31,962 nt of DNA from Nanobdellota archaeon (GTDB taxonomy: Archaea; Nanobdellota; Nanobdellia; Pacearchaeales; GW2011-AR1). The notes below the pieces were generated by a model. The model worked only from the letters and a program-made list of their open reading frames with translations. It was not told the origin of the DNA and did not search any database. The stretch lies in assembly GCA_018821425.1 (NCBI GenBank), contig JAHJMH010000019.1, positions 1 to 31,962 on the forward strand, in the 5' to 3' direction. This document shows positions 1 through 6,918 of this stretch, piece after piece (positions within the stretch are counted from its first letter, which is position 1; the number at the start of each line of letters is the position of its first letter). The translations under genes and the position numbers were made by a program.

Positions 1-42
1 GAGATTGAAGAAATAAAAAGCCAGTTGAATGTATCAAAATAA
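1..42 (+). CDS. 3' end of a gene with an S74-type chaperone tail (partial)
   Basis: The window opens inside a reading frame whose last 13 codons encode EIEEIKSQLNVSK before TAA at 40-42. The same residues end the fragment at 784-1051, where more sequence survives and shows the hallmarks of an intramolecular chaperone (peptidase S74/endosialidase type) C-terminus followed by a coiled coil. This is therefore very likely the 3' end of the intact copy of that gene, most of which lies before the window. Such domains usually end surface or tail-fibre-like proteins and are cleaved off after folding. Only the tail is visible, so the product is inferred from the second copy. Confidence 0.6.
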   Translation, partial: EIEEIKSQLNVSK

Positions 43-99
43 AACAGGGGAGACGACGTGGAGTAAAGAGGGAGAATAAAACCGGAAGGGGGACGCTCG
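1..99. repeat. Direct repeat, copy A (3' end of S74-type gene)
   Basis: Positions 1-99 match 1010-1108 at every base (offset 1009). The match covers the last codons of the S74-type gene plus 57 bases after its stop. It ends at 99, five bases before the vapC stop codon. The left edge is cut by the window, so the true repeat may be longer. Confidence 0.95.
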
Positions 100-104
100 C
101 TTCA

Positions 105-509
105 CTAACTCAATTTTCTGATTAATTCTAAAGTATTATAGATTTTTATTTTACTCTGATTTTTTAATTTTTTATCTTGAGTCCAAATCGGACAATTGAA
201 TTTTAATGCAGCAGCAAAATAATGAATATCATCTGAATCTGGAGAAATCTTTTCTGCCTCTTTAACAAATTTTCTTAGTTCCGGCAAAGGAATTATTTCT
301 ATCTTGCTCCTTAAAATAAACATAAATTTTTGAAAGTCTGATTCTGACCTGTGAGTTTTTTTTAAAATTTCTCTTTCATGTTCCTCAAATTCTGCTAATA
401 CAAATTCAGGGGTTATTAATTCAAATTTGTCTGACGTTATTAACTCTGCAGTTCCGGAATCTTTTATCAATGCTGAGAACAAAACATTAGCATCTACAAC
501 CAACAACAT
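105..509 (-). CDS. vapC: VapC-type PIN-domain toxin
   Basis: A 134-residue PIN-domain protein, the usual size for VapC ribonucleases. It begins MLLVVDANVL with the first metal-binding Asp at residue 6. An acidic cluster at about 40-46, DSDD at 91-94 and QD at 111-112 give the remaining acidic positions expected in the active site. The start codon directly abuts the stop of the upstream antitoxin-like gene (507-509 against 510-512), so the two form one translational unit on the minus strand. PIN toxins cleave RNA, often tRNA; the target here is not knowable from sequence. The gene ends five bases from the 99-bp direct repeat, and the whole module lies between two copies of another gene's 3' end. 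Confidence 0.85.
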   Translation of the reverse strand: MLLVVDANVLFSALIKDSGTAELITSDKFELITPEFVLAEFEEHEREILKKTHRSESDFQKFMFILRSKIEIIPLPELRKFVKEAEKISPDSDDIHYFAAALKFNCPIWTQDKKLKNQSKIKIYNTLELIRKLS

Positions 510-731
510 TTACATCTCCTTATACTTTTCAACTACCTTTTTGTTGACTCTTTTTCCAAATTCCAATGCATCTTTCTCTGCAAATTCACTTTCTAAACTA
601 AAATTTTTCAAGAACTCTAATTCCTGAATTTTTTTGAGCACTGCTACTCTGGCAACTCGAGACCAATCTATGTTATTATTTTTCTCAATTATTATTCTTA
701 TTTCTTCTGGGATGTTTACTCTCAATTCCAT
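510..731 (-). CDS. vapB: VapB-like antitoxin
   Basis: A 73-residue protein directly upstream of the PIN toxin. Its start, MELRVNIPEEIRIIIEK, fits a ribbon-helix-helix type DNA-binding N-terminus: a short beta strand followed by helices. The charged C-terminal half (about residues 38-73) would be the toxin-binding arm. The stop TAA is immediately followed by the vapC ATG. A TATA-like element lies 25-35 bases before the ATG, with very little leader. It probably represses its own promoter, as is usual for the family; no clear operator palindrome was seen. The antitoxin call rests mainly on the pairing with vapC and on size. Confidence 0.75.
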   Translation of the reverse strand: MELRVNIPEEIRIIIEKNNNIDWSRVARVAVLKKIQELEFLKNFSLESEFAEKDALEFGKRVNKKVVEKYKEM

Positions 732-754
732 AAATTTTATCGGAAGTGATTCTA

Positions 755-765
755 TTTAAAACTTA
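755..765 (-). promoter_or_regulatory. TATA-type promoter of vapBC
   Basis: On the minus strand the sequence reads GTTTTAAATAG, ending about 24 bases before the vapB ATG. This spacing fits a nearly leaderless archaeal transcript. The S74-derived fragment starts within 20 bases on the other side, so the promoter travels with the module. Confidence 0.55.
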
Positions 766-783
766 TGTTAATAAGCCAAGTAA

Positions 784-1051
784 ATCGTTCCAGAGATTGT
801 TGAGTTTGGGGACAAAAATAATCCTTCAAATTGGTATTTGATAATATTACAGGAGAAAAAAACTCTACGCAACGGGACTTGACTACGGTGCTTTGACGCC
901 GATTCTTGTTGAAGGTATTAAAGAATTAAAATCTGAAAAGGACGCAGAGATAAAATCTTTGAAGAAAGAAAACGCGAACTTGCAGAATCAAATTAATGAA
1001 TTGAAAGCGGAGATTGAAGAAATAAAAAGCCAGTTGAATGTATCAAAATAA
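784..1051 (+). pseudogene. Frameshifted 3' fragment of S74-type chaperone gene
   Basis: Two frames must be joined to read this fragment. From 784 the frame gives IVPEIVEFGDKNNPSNWYLI and then QEKK. A run of seven A at 856-862, where six would keep the frame, shifts reading. The next frame continues KLYATGLDYGALTPILVEGI, then a heptad-like Lys/Glu/Leu coiled coil, ending at TAA 1049-1051. The motif YGALTPILVEGIKEL is characteristic of intramolecular chaperone domains of the S74/endosialidase type (family knowledge). There is no start codon or 5' part. Its last 42 bases and the following 57 match 1-99 exactly, so it is a truncated duplicate of the gene that ends at 42. Confidence 0.8.
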
Positions 1052-1108
1052 AACAGGGGAGACGACGTGGAGTAAAGAGGGAGAATAAAACCGGAAGGGG
1101 GACGCTCG
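1010..1108. repeat. Direct repeat, copy B
   Basis: Identical to 1-99. The copies diverge at 100 and 1109 (C versus T), after the shared GGACGCTCG. Together they bracket the vapBC module. Confidence 0.95.
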
Positions 1109-1321
1109 TTTTGCTCGCGTGATGTTGAATAATTATGCGGCGCCTCGTTGCGCTCGGCGCCGAGAAAGATTCATTAATATGCGAGCTAATTGTTTTTTGA
1201 GAATGGTTCGTGCGAAATTTATGACGGCACGCGATTTGGTTTGATTAGCAAGTCAAGTCTTATTGCCAAGGTGCATATGGAAAAGAATTAAGTTTATTAA
1301 TAATTATTTTGTTATGTTAAA
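1109..1321. other. Intergenic region with GC-rich hairpin
   Basis: No convincing gene. A GC-rich hairpin has arms GGCGCC at 1139-1144 and 1156-1161. A TATA-like AT tract at about 1290-1302 probably serves the gene starting at 1322. A short open stretch at about 1193-1290 ending TAA has no start codon and was not called. Confidence 0.5.
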
Positions 1322-2329
1322 ATGATTGGGAAAACAAAAAAAGAGTTTGGATTAGTTTTGATTTTCTTGACCGTGGGCATTTTTGTTCTTCATTTTGGGA
1401 GTGCAGATATAATTTCTCTTAATGCTGGGGGTAATAACGAAGTAATCGTTTCGGTTGATAAATTCGTGGACGGATTTTTCTTTGGAATCCCATCTCCCGC
1501 TGCTGCTGCTGCTGCGGCAACTCCTGCCACGGGAGGAACTACTGGAGGAACTACTAGCACAACAACGACAACTTCTATTTCGTTGAATCCCTCGTCACTG
1601 GATATAAGTATGGGCGTGGACACTGTTCAGAGAAAGACTATAAGCGTTACAAATCTCGGGAGCTCTTCGGTAACGGTTTCTGTAAGTCAGACTGACCTTG
1701 ATGATTTAATTGCTCTTGGAAGTACGAGTCTCACTATCCCTGCTGGAGAAACTGCGAACCTGAATGTTACTTTCGCAGCGCCGAGCGATTCGGGGTCATA
1801 CAACGGAAAAATAATAATTGGCGGAAAGGAAGTTCTGGTCACACTGAATGTTTATGAGGGTTCCCTTCTTTTTGATTCTAACATAGTTGTTCTTAACAGA
1901 GATTATACTGCTTTCCAGGGAGATAAATTAGAGACTCTTGTGACTTTGATTCCTGTGGGAGAGCCGACGAGAATTGACATTACTCTGAACTATAAAATAA
2001 TTGATTACTCAAATAAAATTTTCTTTACAAAGTCTGAGACTCTTTTCGTTGGAGATGTGACTGAACTTGAGAGGAACTTTGATACGGGAGCTCTTCCCCC
2101 CGGAAGTTACATCTTGAGCCTTGAGCTTATTTATCCTGGAGGTGTTGCACCTTCGAGCGCGCACTTTATTATTGCTGGAAGAGAAATTCCTGCTATCCTT
2201 GGTAAGTTGGTGATATTCCTCCTTGTGCTCATTATCTTAGTAATAATTGCTATACTCTCCATAGTCGTTGTGAGAAGATTCAGAAACCGAGAATCGGATG
2301 CACAGGTTTTGGGTCCAGGTACATTTTAA
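1322..2329 (+). CDS. Membrane-anchored surface protein with Ig-like domain
   Basis: A 335-residue protein with a hydrophobic N-terminal segment (about residues 10-27) after a basic start, consistent with a signal peptide or anchor. An Ala- and then Thr/Gly-rich linker spans about 58-83. A beta-rich region at about 84-180 has the spacing of an Ig-like/CARDB-type fold, with NLGSSSVTVSVS and PAGETANLNVTF. A second extracellular segment follows. A strong hydrophobic helix at about 293-316 precedes a basic tail, RRFRNRE. The topology suggests an exported protein held in the membrane by its C-terminus with a short cytoplasmic tail. Specific function unknown; a structural or adhesive role at the cell surface is inference. 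Confidence 0.7.
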   Translation: MIGKTKKEFGLVLIFLTVGIFVLHFGSADIISLNAGGNNEVIVSVDKFVDGFFFGIPSPAAAAAAATPATGGTTGGTTSTTTTTSISLNPSSLDISMGVDTVQRKTISVTNLGSSSVTVSVSQTDLDDLIALGSTSLTIPAGETANLNVTFAAPSDSGSYNGKIIIGGKEVLVTLNVYEGSLLFDSNIVVLNRDYTAFQGDKLETLVTLIPVGEPTRIDITLNYKIIDYSNKIFFTKSETLFVGDVTELERNFDTGALPPGSYILSLELIYPGGVAPSSAHFIIAGREIPAILGKLVIFLLVLIILVIIAILSIVVVRRFRNRESDAQVLGPGTF

Positions 2330-2376
2330 TTTTCTGGAATGGGAAAATCTATAAACAATTTATCTTTTGAAAACTT

Positions 2377-3567
2377 ATGTTAATAGGACTCGTTGGAAAA
2401 CCGTCGGCAGGAAAGAGCACTTTTTTCAAAGCTGCGACTCTCGCAGAGGTGGCAATAGCGGCTTATCCTTTTACGACGATAAAACCTAACACAGGAGTAG
2501 GTTATGTGAAAGTTGAATGCATTGATAAAGAGTTTAATACTAAGTGCAACCCGAGTCACGGTTTTTGCGTCGATGGAAAAAGATTTGTTCCCGTTGAAAT
2601 AATGGACGTTGCAGGTTTGGTCCCGGGGGCGAGCGAGGGTAAGGGTCTTGGGAATCAGTTCCTTGACGATTTGCGACAGGCTGATGCTTTCATTCAAGTC
2701 GTGGATTGTTCGGGAAGGTCGAATGAAAAAGGAGAACAATTGCCCGAAGGGAAAACGAGGGATCCTGCAGATGACATAAAATTTCTGGAAGAAGAGCTTA
2801 ATCTTTGGTTTTACAACTTGTTGATGAAAGTCTGGAAAAGCTTTTCAAAAAAGACTGAAATGGAGAGGGGGAAATTTTCAGAAGCTGTCGCGAAGCAGTT
2901 TTCTGGTTTGAGAGTTAAGGAGGAATATGTTAAAGACGTTTTGAGAAATTTGAATCTGAGTGAAAAGCCGAGCGAGTGGAGTGAAAAACAATTAAGGAAT
3001 TTTGCTGAAGGTCTTCGGAGAAAGAGTAAGCCGATGATTATTGCTGCCAATAAAATAGATTTGCCTGGGGCTATAGATAATTATCGAAAACTGAGAGCAG
3101 ACTTTCCAAATTTGAATATTGTTCCGTGTTCTGCGGATTCCGAGTTAGCGTTGAGAGAAGCGTCGAAGGCAGGGCTTATAGAATATATTCCCGGAGAAAA
3201 AGATTTCAAAATTATCGGAGAATTGAACGAAAAGCAAAAAGATGCGTTGGAGAAAATTCGTGAAAAGTTTAAAGATTTCGTTGGAGGAACTGGAGTTCAG
3301 TCAATTTTAAACAATGCAGTCTTTGGACTTCTCAGTTATATTCCAATTTTTCCGGCGAGTGCAAACAAGCTCGCGGATAGTAAGGGGAACATTTTGCCAG
3401 ACTGTTTTCTTTTGCCTCCTGGCTCGACGGCGTTGGATTTTGCGTACTTTTTGCACACGGATTTCGGGGAGAATTTTATTAAAGCAATAGACGCACGCAC
3501 GAAGAAAGCCCTCGGGAAAAATTACGAGTTGAAGCCAAGAGATGCTTTAGAAATTGTGACGCGGTGA
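2377..3567 (+). CDS. Archaeal Obg/YchF-like redox-regulated GTPase
   Basis: 396 residues with all GTPase motifs: P-loop GKPSAGKS at residues 7-14, G3 as DVAGL after VEIM, and G4 as NKIDLPG. A short Cys-bearing insert after the switch I region (CIDKEF...KCNPSHGFC) is usual in the archaeal branch. The C-terminal end, with ALDFAYFLHTDFGENFIKAI, is a TGS domain. YchF/OLA1-type proteins bind nucleotides and associate with ribosomes; the cellular role is not settled. ATG at 2377 is preceded by a TATA-like TCTATAAAC at 2348-2356, consistent with a nearly leaderless mRNA. Confidence 0.9.
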   Translation: MLIGLVGKPSAGKSTFFKAATLAEVAIAAYPFTTIKPNTGVGYVKVECIDKEFNTKCNPSHGFCVDGKRFVPVEIMDVAGLVPGASEGKGLGNQFLDDLRQADAFIQVVDCSGRSNEKGEQLPEGKTRDPADDIKFLEEELNLWFYNLLMKVWKSFSKKTEMERGKFSEAVAKQFSGLRVKEEYVKDVLRNLNLSEKPSEWSEKQLRNFAEGLRRKSKPMIIAANKIDLPGAIDNYRKLRADFPNLNIVPCSADSELALREASKAGLIEYIPGEKDFKIIGELNEKQKDALEKIREKFKDFVGGTGVQSILNNAVFGLLSYIPIFPASANKLADSKGNILPDCFLLPPGSTALDFAYFLHTDFGENFIKAIDARTKKALGKNYELKPRDALEIVTR

Positions 3568-3627
3568 TTTCTTCATCATTGAGTAATGATATTTCTTTTT
3601 ATAGGCTATCAAACTTTATTTATTTTA

Positions 3628-4545
3628 ATGAAGCTTAAACATTGTATTGAATCACAGCAGTTTTCTAAGGAATTGTTGTTTGAATTGTTTAATTTGGCAG
3701 ATTCATTGAGGGAAAATAATGGAGAACTTCTAAAAGGAAAAATAATGGCTTCTTTATTTTACGAACCTTCTACAAGAACTAGGCTTAGTTTTGAGTCTGC
3801 GATGCTCAAGCTTGGAGGAAGAGTTATTGGAACTGAAAATGCGAAGGAATTTTCTTCAGCTGTTAAAGGAGAATCTCTTGAGGATTCTACGAGGGTGATT
3901 TCTTCTTACTCTGATGTTATTGTGATAAGGCATGACGTTGACGGATCTGCGAAATTATGTTCTTCAGTTTCAAAAGTTCCGGTAATAAATGCCGGAGACG
4001 GAAAGGGTCAACACCCAACCCAAGCTTTATTGGATGTTTATACTATCTATCTGGAGTTCGGAAAAATTGACGGACTAAAAATTGCAATGGTTGGGGATTT
4101 GTCTTCCGGAAGAACTGTAAGGTCGTTATGTTACTTGCTTGGAAAATTTGAAAACGTTGAGATAATTTTTGTTTCTCCTGAAAATCTGAAAATGAAAGAC
4201 GATATTAAAGATTATTTAAATCGTCACAATGTAAAATTTAGGGAAGAAAGCGATCTTGATAAAATTTTAACTGAAGTTGATGTTATCTATATGACTAGAA
4301 TTCAAAAAGAAAGAATAAGTTTTGAAGATTATGAAGCAGCAATGGGAAAATTCGTCATAAACGAAACTAATTTCAATTTTGTTCCTAAGAGTTCAAGGAT
4401 AATGCATCCCTTACCTCATGTTGAAGAAATTGAACTTCCCATTGTTTTAGAAAACTTTGACGAAAGAGTGGCTTATTTTAGGCAAGCTGAAAATGGTCTT
4501 TATATAAGAATGGCTTTGTTGGTTCATTTGCTTGGAGTTGATTAG
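3628..4545 (+). CDS. pyrB: Aspartate carbamoyltransferase catalytic chain
   Basis: It catalyses carbamoyl phosphate plus aspartate to N-carbamoyl-aspartate, the first committed step of pyrimidine synthesis. From ATG 3628 the protein has 305 residues, the normal length. Diagnostic motifs are present: FYEPSTRTRLSFESA (carbamoyl phosphate site), HPTQALLDVYTI, and the Asp-binding HPLPHVEEI near the C-terminus. An upstream in-frame ATG at 3586 would add 14 residues that do not fit the family. A TATA-like CTTTTTATAG at about 3596-3605 sits about 25 bases before 3628 and supports the shorter form. No regulatory chain gene (pyrI) is adjacent. Confidence 0.93.
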   Translation: MKLKHCIESQQFSKELLFELFNLADSLRENNGELLKGKIMASLFYEPSTRTRLSFESAMLKLGGRVIGTENAKEFSSAVKGESLEDSTRVISSYSDVIVIRHDVDGSAKLCSSVSKVPVINAGDGKGQHPTQALLDVYTIYLEFGKIDGLKIAMVGDLSSGRTVRSLCYLLGKFENVEIIFVSPENLKMKDDIKDYLNRHNVKFREESDLDKILTEVDVIYMTRIQKERISFEDYEAAMGKFVINETNFNFVPKSSRIMHPLPHVEEIELPIVLENFDERVAYFRQAENGLYIRMALLVHLLGVD

Positions 4546-4575
4546 ATTTAAAAGTTTTAATTGTTTCTTCATTTG

Positions 4576-4788
4576 ATGAAAATAAAAATAAAGGTGAAGC
4601 CCAATTCTGGGAAACAGGAAATTTCAAAAGAAGGCGAAGGTTATGTGGTTTTTTTGAAATCTGCGCCAGAGAACGGAAAAGCAAATGTCGAACTCTTGAA
4701 GTTGTTACAAAGGTATTTTAAACGGGAAGTAAAAATAAAAACAGGACTTAGTTCCAAAAATAAAATTGTTGAGGTTTTTGATAAATGA
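4576..4788 (+). CDS. DUF167/YggU family protein
   Basis: 70 residues from ATG 4576. KVKPNSGKQEI at the start and the central APENGKANVELLKLL match the DUF167 (UPF0235) family, a small alpha/beta fold of unknown function found in all domains. A TTG at 4561 would extend it by five residues, but a TATA-like TTTAAAAG at 4547-4554 favours the ATG. Its stop overlaps the next start in an ATGA at 4785-4788, so it heads a compact cluster. Confidence 0.85.
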   Translation: MKIKIKVKPNSGKQEISKEGEGYVVFLKSAPENGKANVELLKLLQRYFKREVKIKTGLSSKNKIVEVFDK

Positions 4789-5195
4789 AAACATTAACTC
4801 TTAAACAGCCGTGGGCAGAACTTGTTTTGCAAGGCAGGAAGAAAATTGAATTAAGAAAGTGGAACATGAATTTTCGCGGACCGTTTTTTATTCATAGTTC
4901 TAAAATTCCCGACTCTGATGGGATGAAAAAATTCGGGTTTGACAATTTGCCTAATGGATTTGTTCTAGGAAGAGCAAATTTGGTTGATGTTAAGAAGTAT
5001 ATTGATGGAGATGATTTTTTGAAAGATAAAAAGAAACATCTGGCCACGGAAGAATGGGGCAAATATGGTTTTATTTTAGATGATGTTAAAAGAATCAAGC
5101 CAATTTCTGCGAGGGGTCAGTTAGGTTTTTGGGATTTTTATGTGGAAGAATTAAGGGAGGTTGACGGTCAAGGAACCGTAGGTGCCTTACCATGA
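4785..5195 (+). CDS. ASCH-domain protein
   Basis: 136 residues beginning MKTLTLKQPWAELVLQGRKK, the typical ASCH-domain entry, followed by IELRKWNMNFRGPFFIHSSK. ASCH proteins have a PUA-like fold and are thought to bind RNA or modified nucleosides (family knowledge). Both ends overlap the neighbours by ATGA (4785-4788 and 5192-5195), implying coupled translation with the DUF167 and metallopeptidase genes. Exact substrate unknown. Confidence 0.85.
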   Translation: MKTLTLKQPWAELVLQGRKKIELRKWNMNFRGPFFIHSSKIPDSDGMKKFGFDNLPNGFVLGRANLVDVKKYIDGDDFLKDKKKHLATEEWGKYGFILDDVKRIKPISARGQLGFWDFYVEELREVDGQGTVGALP

Positions 5196-5599
5196 AATAC
5201 GAATACGCGCCAGATTTGCAGGTTATTTCCGACGAGATTTCACAGCTTTTGTTCCCGCATGTTAAACTTGGAAGAGTAAGATGTTTTCGAAGTTATGGAA
5301 CTTCTTCACGAGGAACAATAGCGAGGTGTCATACTATTGGGAAATTAATTCAGAAAGCACTCAACACCGATGCGTTTTATGTTCTTGAATTTATTTCTGA
5401 ACGGTTTGATAAAATGGATTCTGAAGAACAGATTAAAGTTATAATTCATGAACTCATGCACATTCCCTCAACTTTTGGCGGCGGTTTTAGGCATCATGAC
5501 CATGTTCATGAGGGAAACGTTGAAAAAAATTATCGGACTTATAAATTATTGAAAGATGGGGGTGAAGATGGTGAGAGAAAAAGTTTCTTTCGTTTTTAA
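5192..5599 (+). CDS. Predicted metallopeptidase
   Basis: 135 residues. The zinc-protease signature HELMHIP (HExxH) is followed by a third cluster in GGGFRHHDHVHEGNV. This layout matches the archaeal predicted metallopeptidase family (COG4900-like), where HELxHIP is followed by a Gly-rich stretch and further His. It starts in an ATGA overlap with the ASCH gene and overlaps the DUF192 gene at its 3' end by 32 bases. Substrate unknown. It lacks a signal peptide, so it is probably cytosolic. Confidence 0.75.
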   Translation: MKYEYAPDLQVISDEISQLLFPHVKLGRVRCFRSYGTSSRGTIARCHTIGKLIQKALNTDAFYVLEFISERFDKMDSEEQIKVIIHELMHIPSTFGGGFRHHDHVHEGNVEKNYRTYKLLKDGGEDGERKSFFRF

Positions 5600-5918
5600 A
5601 AAAAGGAAGTTCAGCGTCGAGGCAAGAACGTGCGGGTTCTTTAGTTTTGGACTGATGTTTAGAACGCGCCAGACGGAGCCGTGTGTTTTTAGGTTTGACA
5701 ATGATACAAATTTCAGAATAAGTTCTCTTTTTGTTCCTTTCTCTTTTTTAGCAATTTGGCTTGATGGGAAAAATCGAGTCATGAGTGTTAGGAAAGTGAA
5801 TCCATTCACGGTCTCGGTTTCTTCAGATAAGCCTTACAGAACTTTACTTGAAATTCCAGTAAATAAAAAATATTCCAAACTTGTAAACATTTTTGGGAGA
5901 GGCCTTTTCCGTCGGTAA
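5568..5918 (+). CDS. DUF192 family protein
   Basis: 116 residues from ATG 5568. ARTCGFFSFGLMFRTR corresponds to the DUF192 (COG1430) core, followed by FVPFSFLAIWLDGKNRVMSV and a Pro-bearing end. An earlier ATG at 5556 is possible, but GGGGTGA directly before 5568 is a good ribosome binding site for the later one. It overlaps the metallopeptidase gene in another frame. The family's role is unknown; many members are exported, but no signal peptide is visible here. Confidence 0.75.
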   Translation: MVREKVSFVFKKRKFSVEARTCGFFSFGLMFRTRQTEPCVFRFDNDTNFRISSLFVPFSFLAIWLDGKNRVMSVRKVNPFTVSVSSDKPYRTLLEIPVNKKYSKLVNIFGRGLFRR

Positions 5919-5923
5919 AGAAA

Positions 5924-5934
5924 GATTTAAATAC
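5924..5934 (+). promoter_or_regulatory. TATA-type promoter of the 51-residue gene
   Basis: GATTTAAATAC lies about 50 bases before ATG 5981, giving a leader of roughly 25-30 bases that holds the strong Shine-Dalgarno sequence AAAGGAGGTG (5966-5975). Confidence 0.55.
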
Positions 5935-5980
5935 ATCTTCGATTTTATTTATTAATTATCAGCAAAAAGGAGGTGTAAAA

Positions 5981-6136
5981 ATGGGAAAGATTATTGTTAA
6001 AAAAGTTATAACTAGAAAGCCAGGACATCTTTACTACGTTGACGGACAAGGGAATGTTTGCGAGGCTGTTATGGCTAGAGGCGGAAAGAAAAAGAAGGCT
6101 ACAAAGAAAAAAGTTACAAAGAAAAAGAAGAGATAA
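5981..6136 (+). CDS. Small Lys-rich protein with strong ribosome binding site
   Basis: A 51-residue protein. The first half, MGKIIVKKVITRKPGHLYYV followed by DGQGNVCEAVMARGG, looks like a compact fold. The last 16 residues are almost entirely Lys with Thr. AAAGGAGGTG ends five bases before the ATG, the best Shine-Dalgarno match in the window, while most neighbours are leaderless. It stands alone, with its own TATA box and a T-rich terminator. High expression and nucleic-acid binding (ribosome- or DNA-associated) are inferences from charge and signals. I cannot name a characterised family; I believe similar small proteins occur in related archaea. Confidence 0.75.
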   Translation: MGKIIVKKVITRKPGHLYYVDGQGNVCEAVMARGGKKKKATKKKVTKKKKR

Positions 6137-6180
6137 ATAGTCTTCTGTTTTTTATTTTTTAATCATTTTTATTTTATTTT
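6137..6180 (+). terminator. T-rich archaeal terminator
   Basis: Several T runs (GTTTTTTATTTTTT, ATTTTTATTTTATTTT) follow directly after the stop of the small gene. Archaeal RNA polymerase terminates at such T tracts without a hairpin. A TATA-like GTTTTAAAGTAG at 6186-6197 then serves the next gene. Confidence 0.6.
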
Positions 6181-6216
6181 GAAAAAGTTTTAAAGTAGTG
6201 ATATGTTTCTTTTTCT

Positions 6217-6918
6217 ATGAAAGCAATTATACTTGCTGCAGGGTTCGGGACGCGACTTCATCCCTTTACTCTTGAAAAGCCTAAATCCCTTCTTGAAATA
6301 AAGGGAATGCCCCTTATTGATTATATAATTGAAAAAATTCCACGGAGCGTTGACGAAACCATTCTTGTTTCTAACGCAAAGTTTTATAGTAGTTTTCTAG
6401 AATGGAAGAAAACCTCTGGGGCAAAATTGAAGATTTTAAATGATGGGGTTCTTGTGAATGAAGAAAGACTTGGGGGAATCGCTGATTTATGGTTGGCAAT
6501 TCAAAGAGAAAAGATTAATGACGATTTACTGATAATCTTGGGAGATAACTTTTTTGATTTCAACTTGGAGACGTTTCTTGATTTGTTTTATAAAGATAAA
6601 AAAATATCTATAGGATTGTATCAAACGGATTTTCAAAAAGCGAAAAAATTTGGCGTTGCTGAAGTCGAAGGTAATGACTTAATTGATATTGAAGAAAAAC
6701 CAGACAAGCCTAAATCTGATCTTATCGTAACTGGACTTTATTTAATTCCAAAAGAAAAAATTAGTTTGATTCAGGAATACATGAAAACAAATAAAGACAA
6801 AGGAGGAATAACATATCTCATAAAGGACTGGCTGGGTAAGGAAAAGATAAAAGCCTGTACCTTTAAAGGAGGGTGGGAAGATATTGGCGATGTTGAGACT
6901 TATGAAAAATTAAAATGA
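6217..6918 (+). CDS. Sugar-phosphate nucleotidyltransferase family protein
   Basis: 233 residues with the nucleotidyltransferase fold used by glucose-1-phosphate thymidylyl- and CTP:phosphocholine-type enzymes. The NTP-binding start reads MKAIILAAGFGTRLHPFT, with EKPKSLLEI next, the metal Asp in LGDNFFDF, and the sugar/phosphoalcohol region FGVAEVEGN...IEEKPDKPKS and VTGLYL. It ends with WEDIGDVETY. It activates a sugar-1-phosphate or phospho-alcohol with an NTP; the substrate cannot be assigned from sequence. The stop overlaps the kae1 start by ATGA. Confidence 0.8.
   Translation: MKAIILAAGFGTRLHPFTLEKPKSLLEIKGMPLIDYIIEKIPRSVDETILVSNAKFYSSFLEWKKTSGAKLKILNDGVLVNEERLGGIADLWLAIQREKINDDLLIILGDNFFDFNLETFLDLFYKDKKISIGLYQTDFQKAKKFGVAEVEGNDLIDIEEKPDKPKSDLIVTGLYLIPKEKISLIQEYMKTNKDKGGITYLIKDWLGKEKIKACTFKGGWEDIGDVETYEKLK

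Noticed and set aside
1193..1290. Open stretch reading FENGSCEIYDGTRFGLISKS and onward to TAA
   Set aside because: No start codon, short, and no recognisable family; could be chance.
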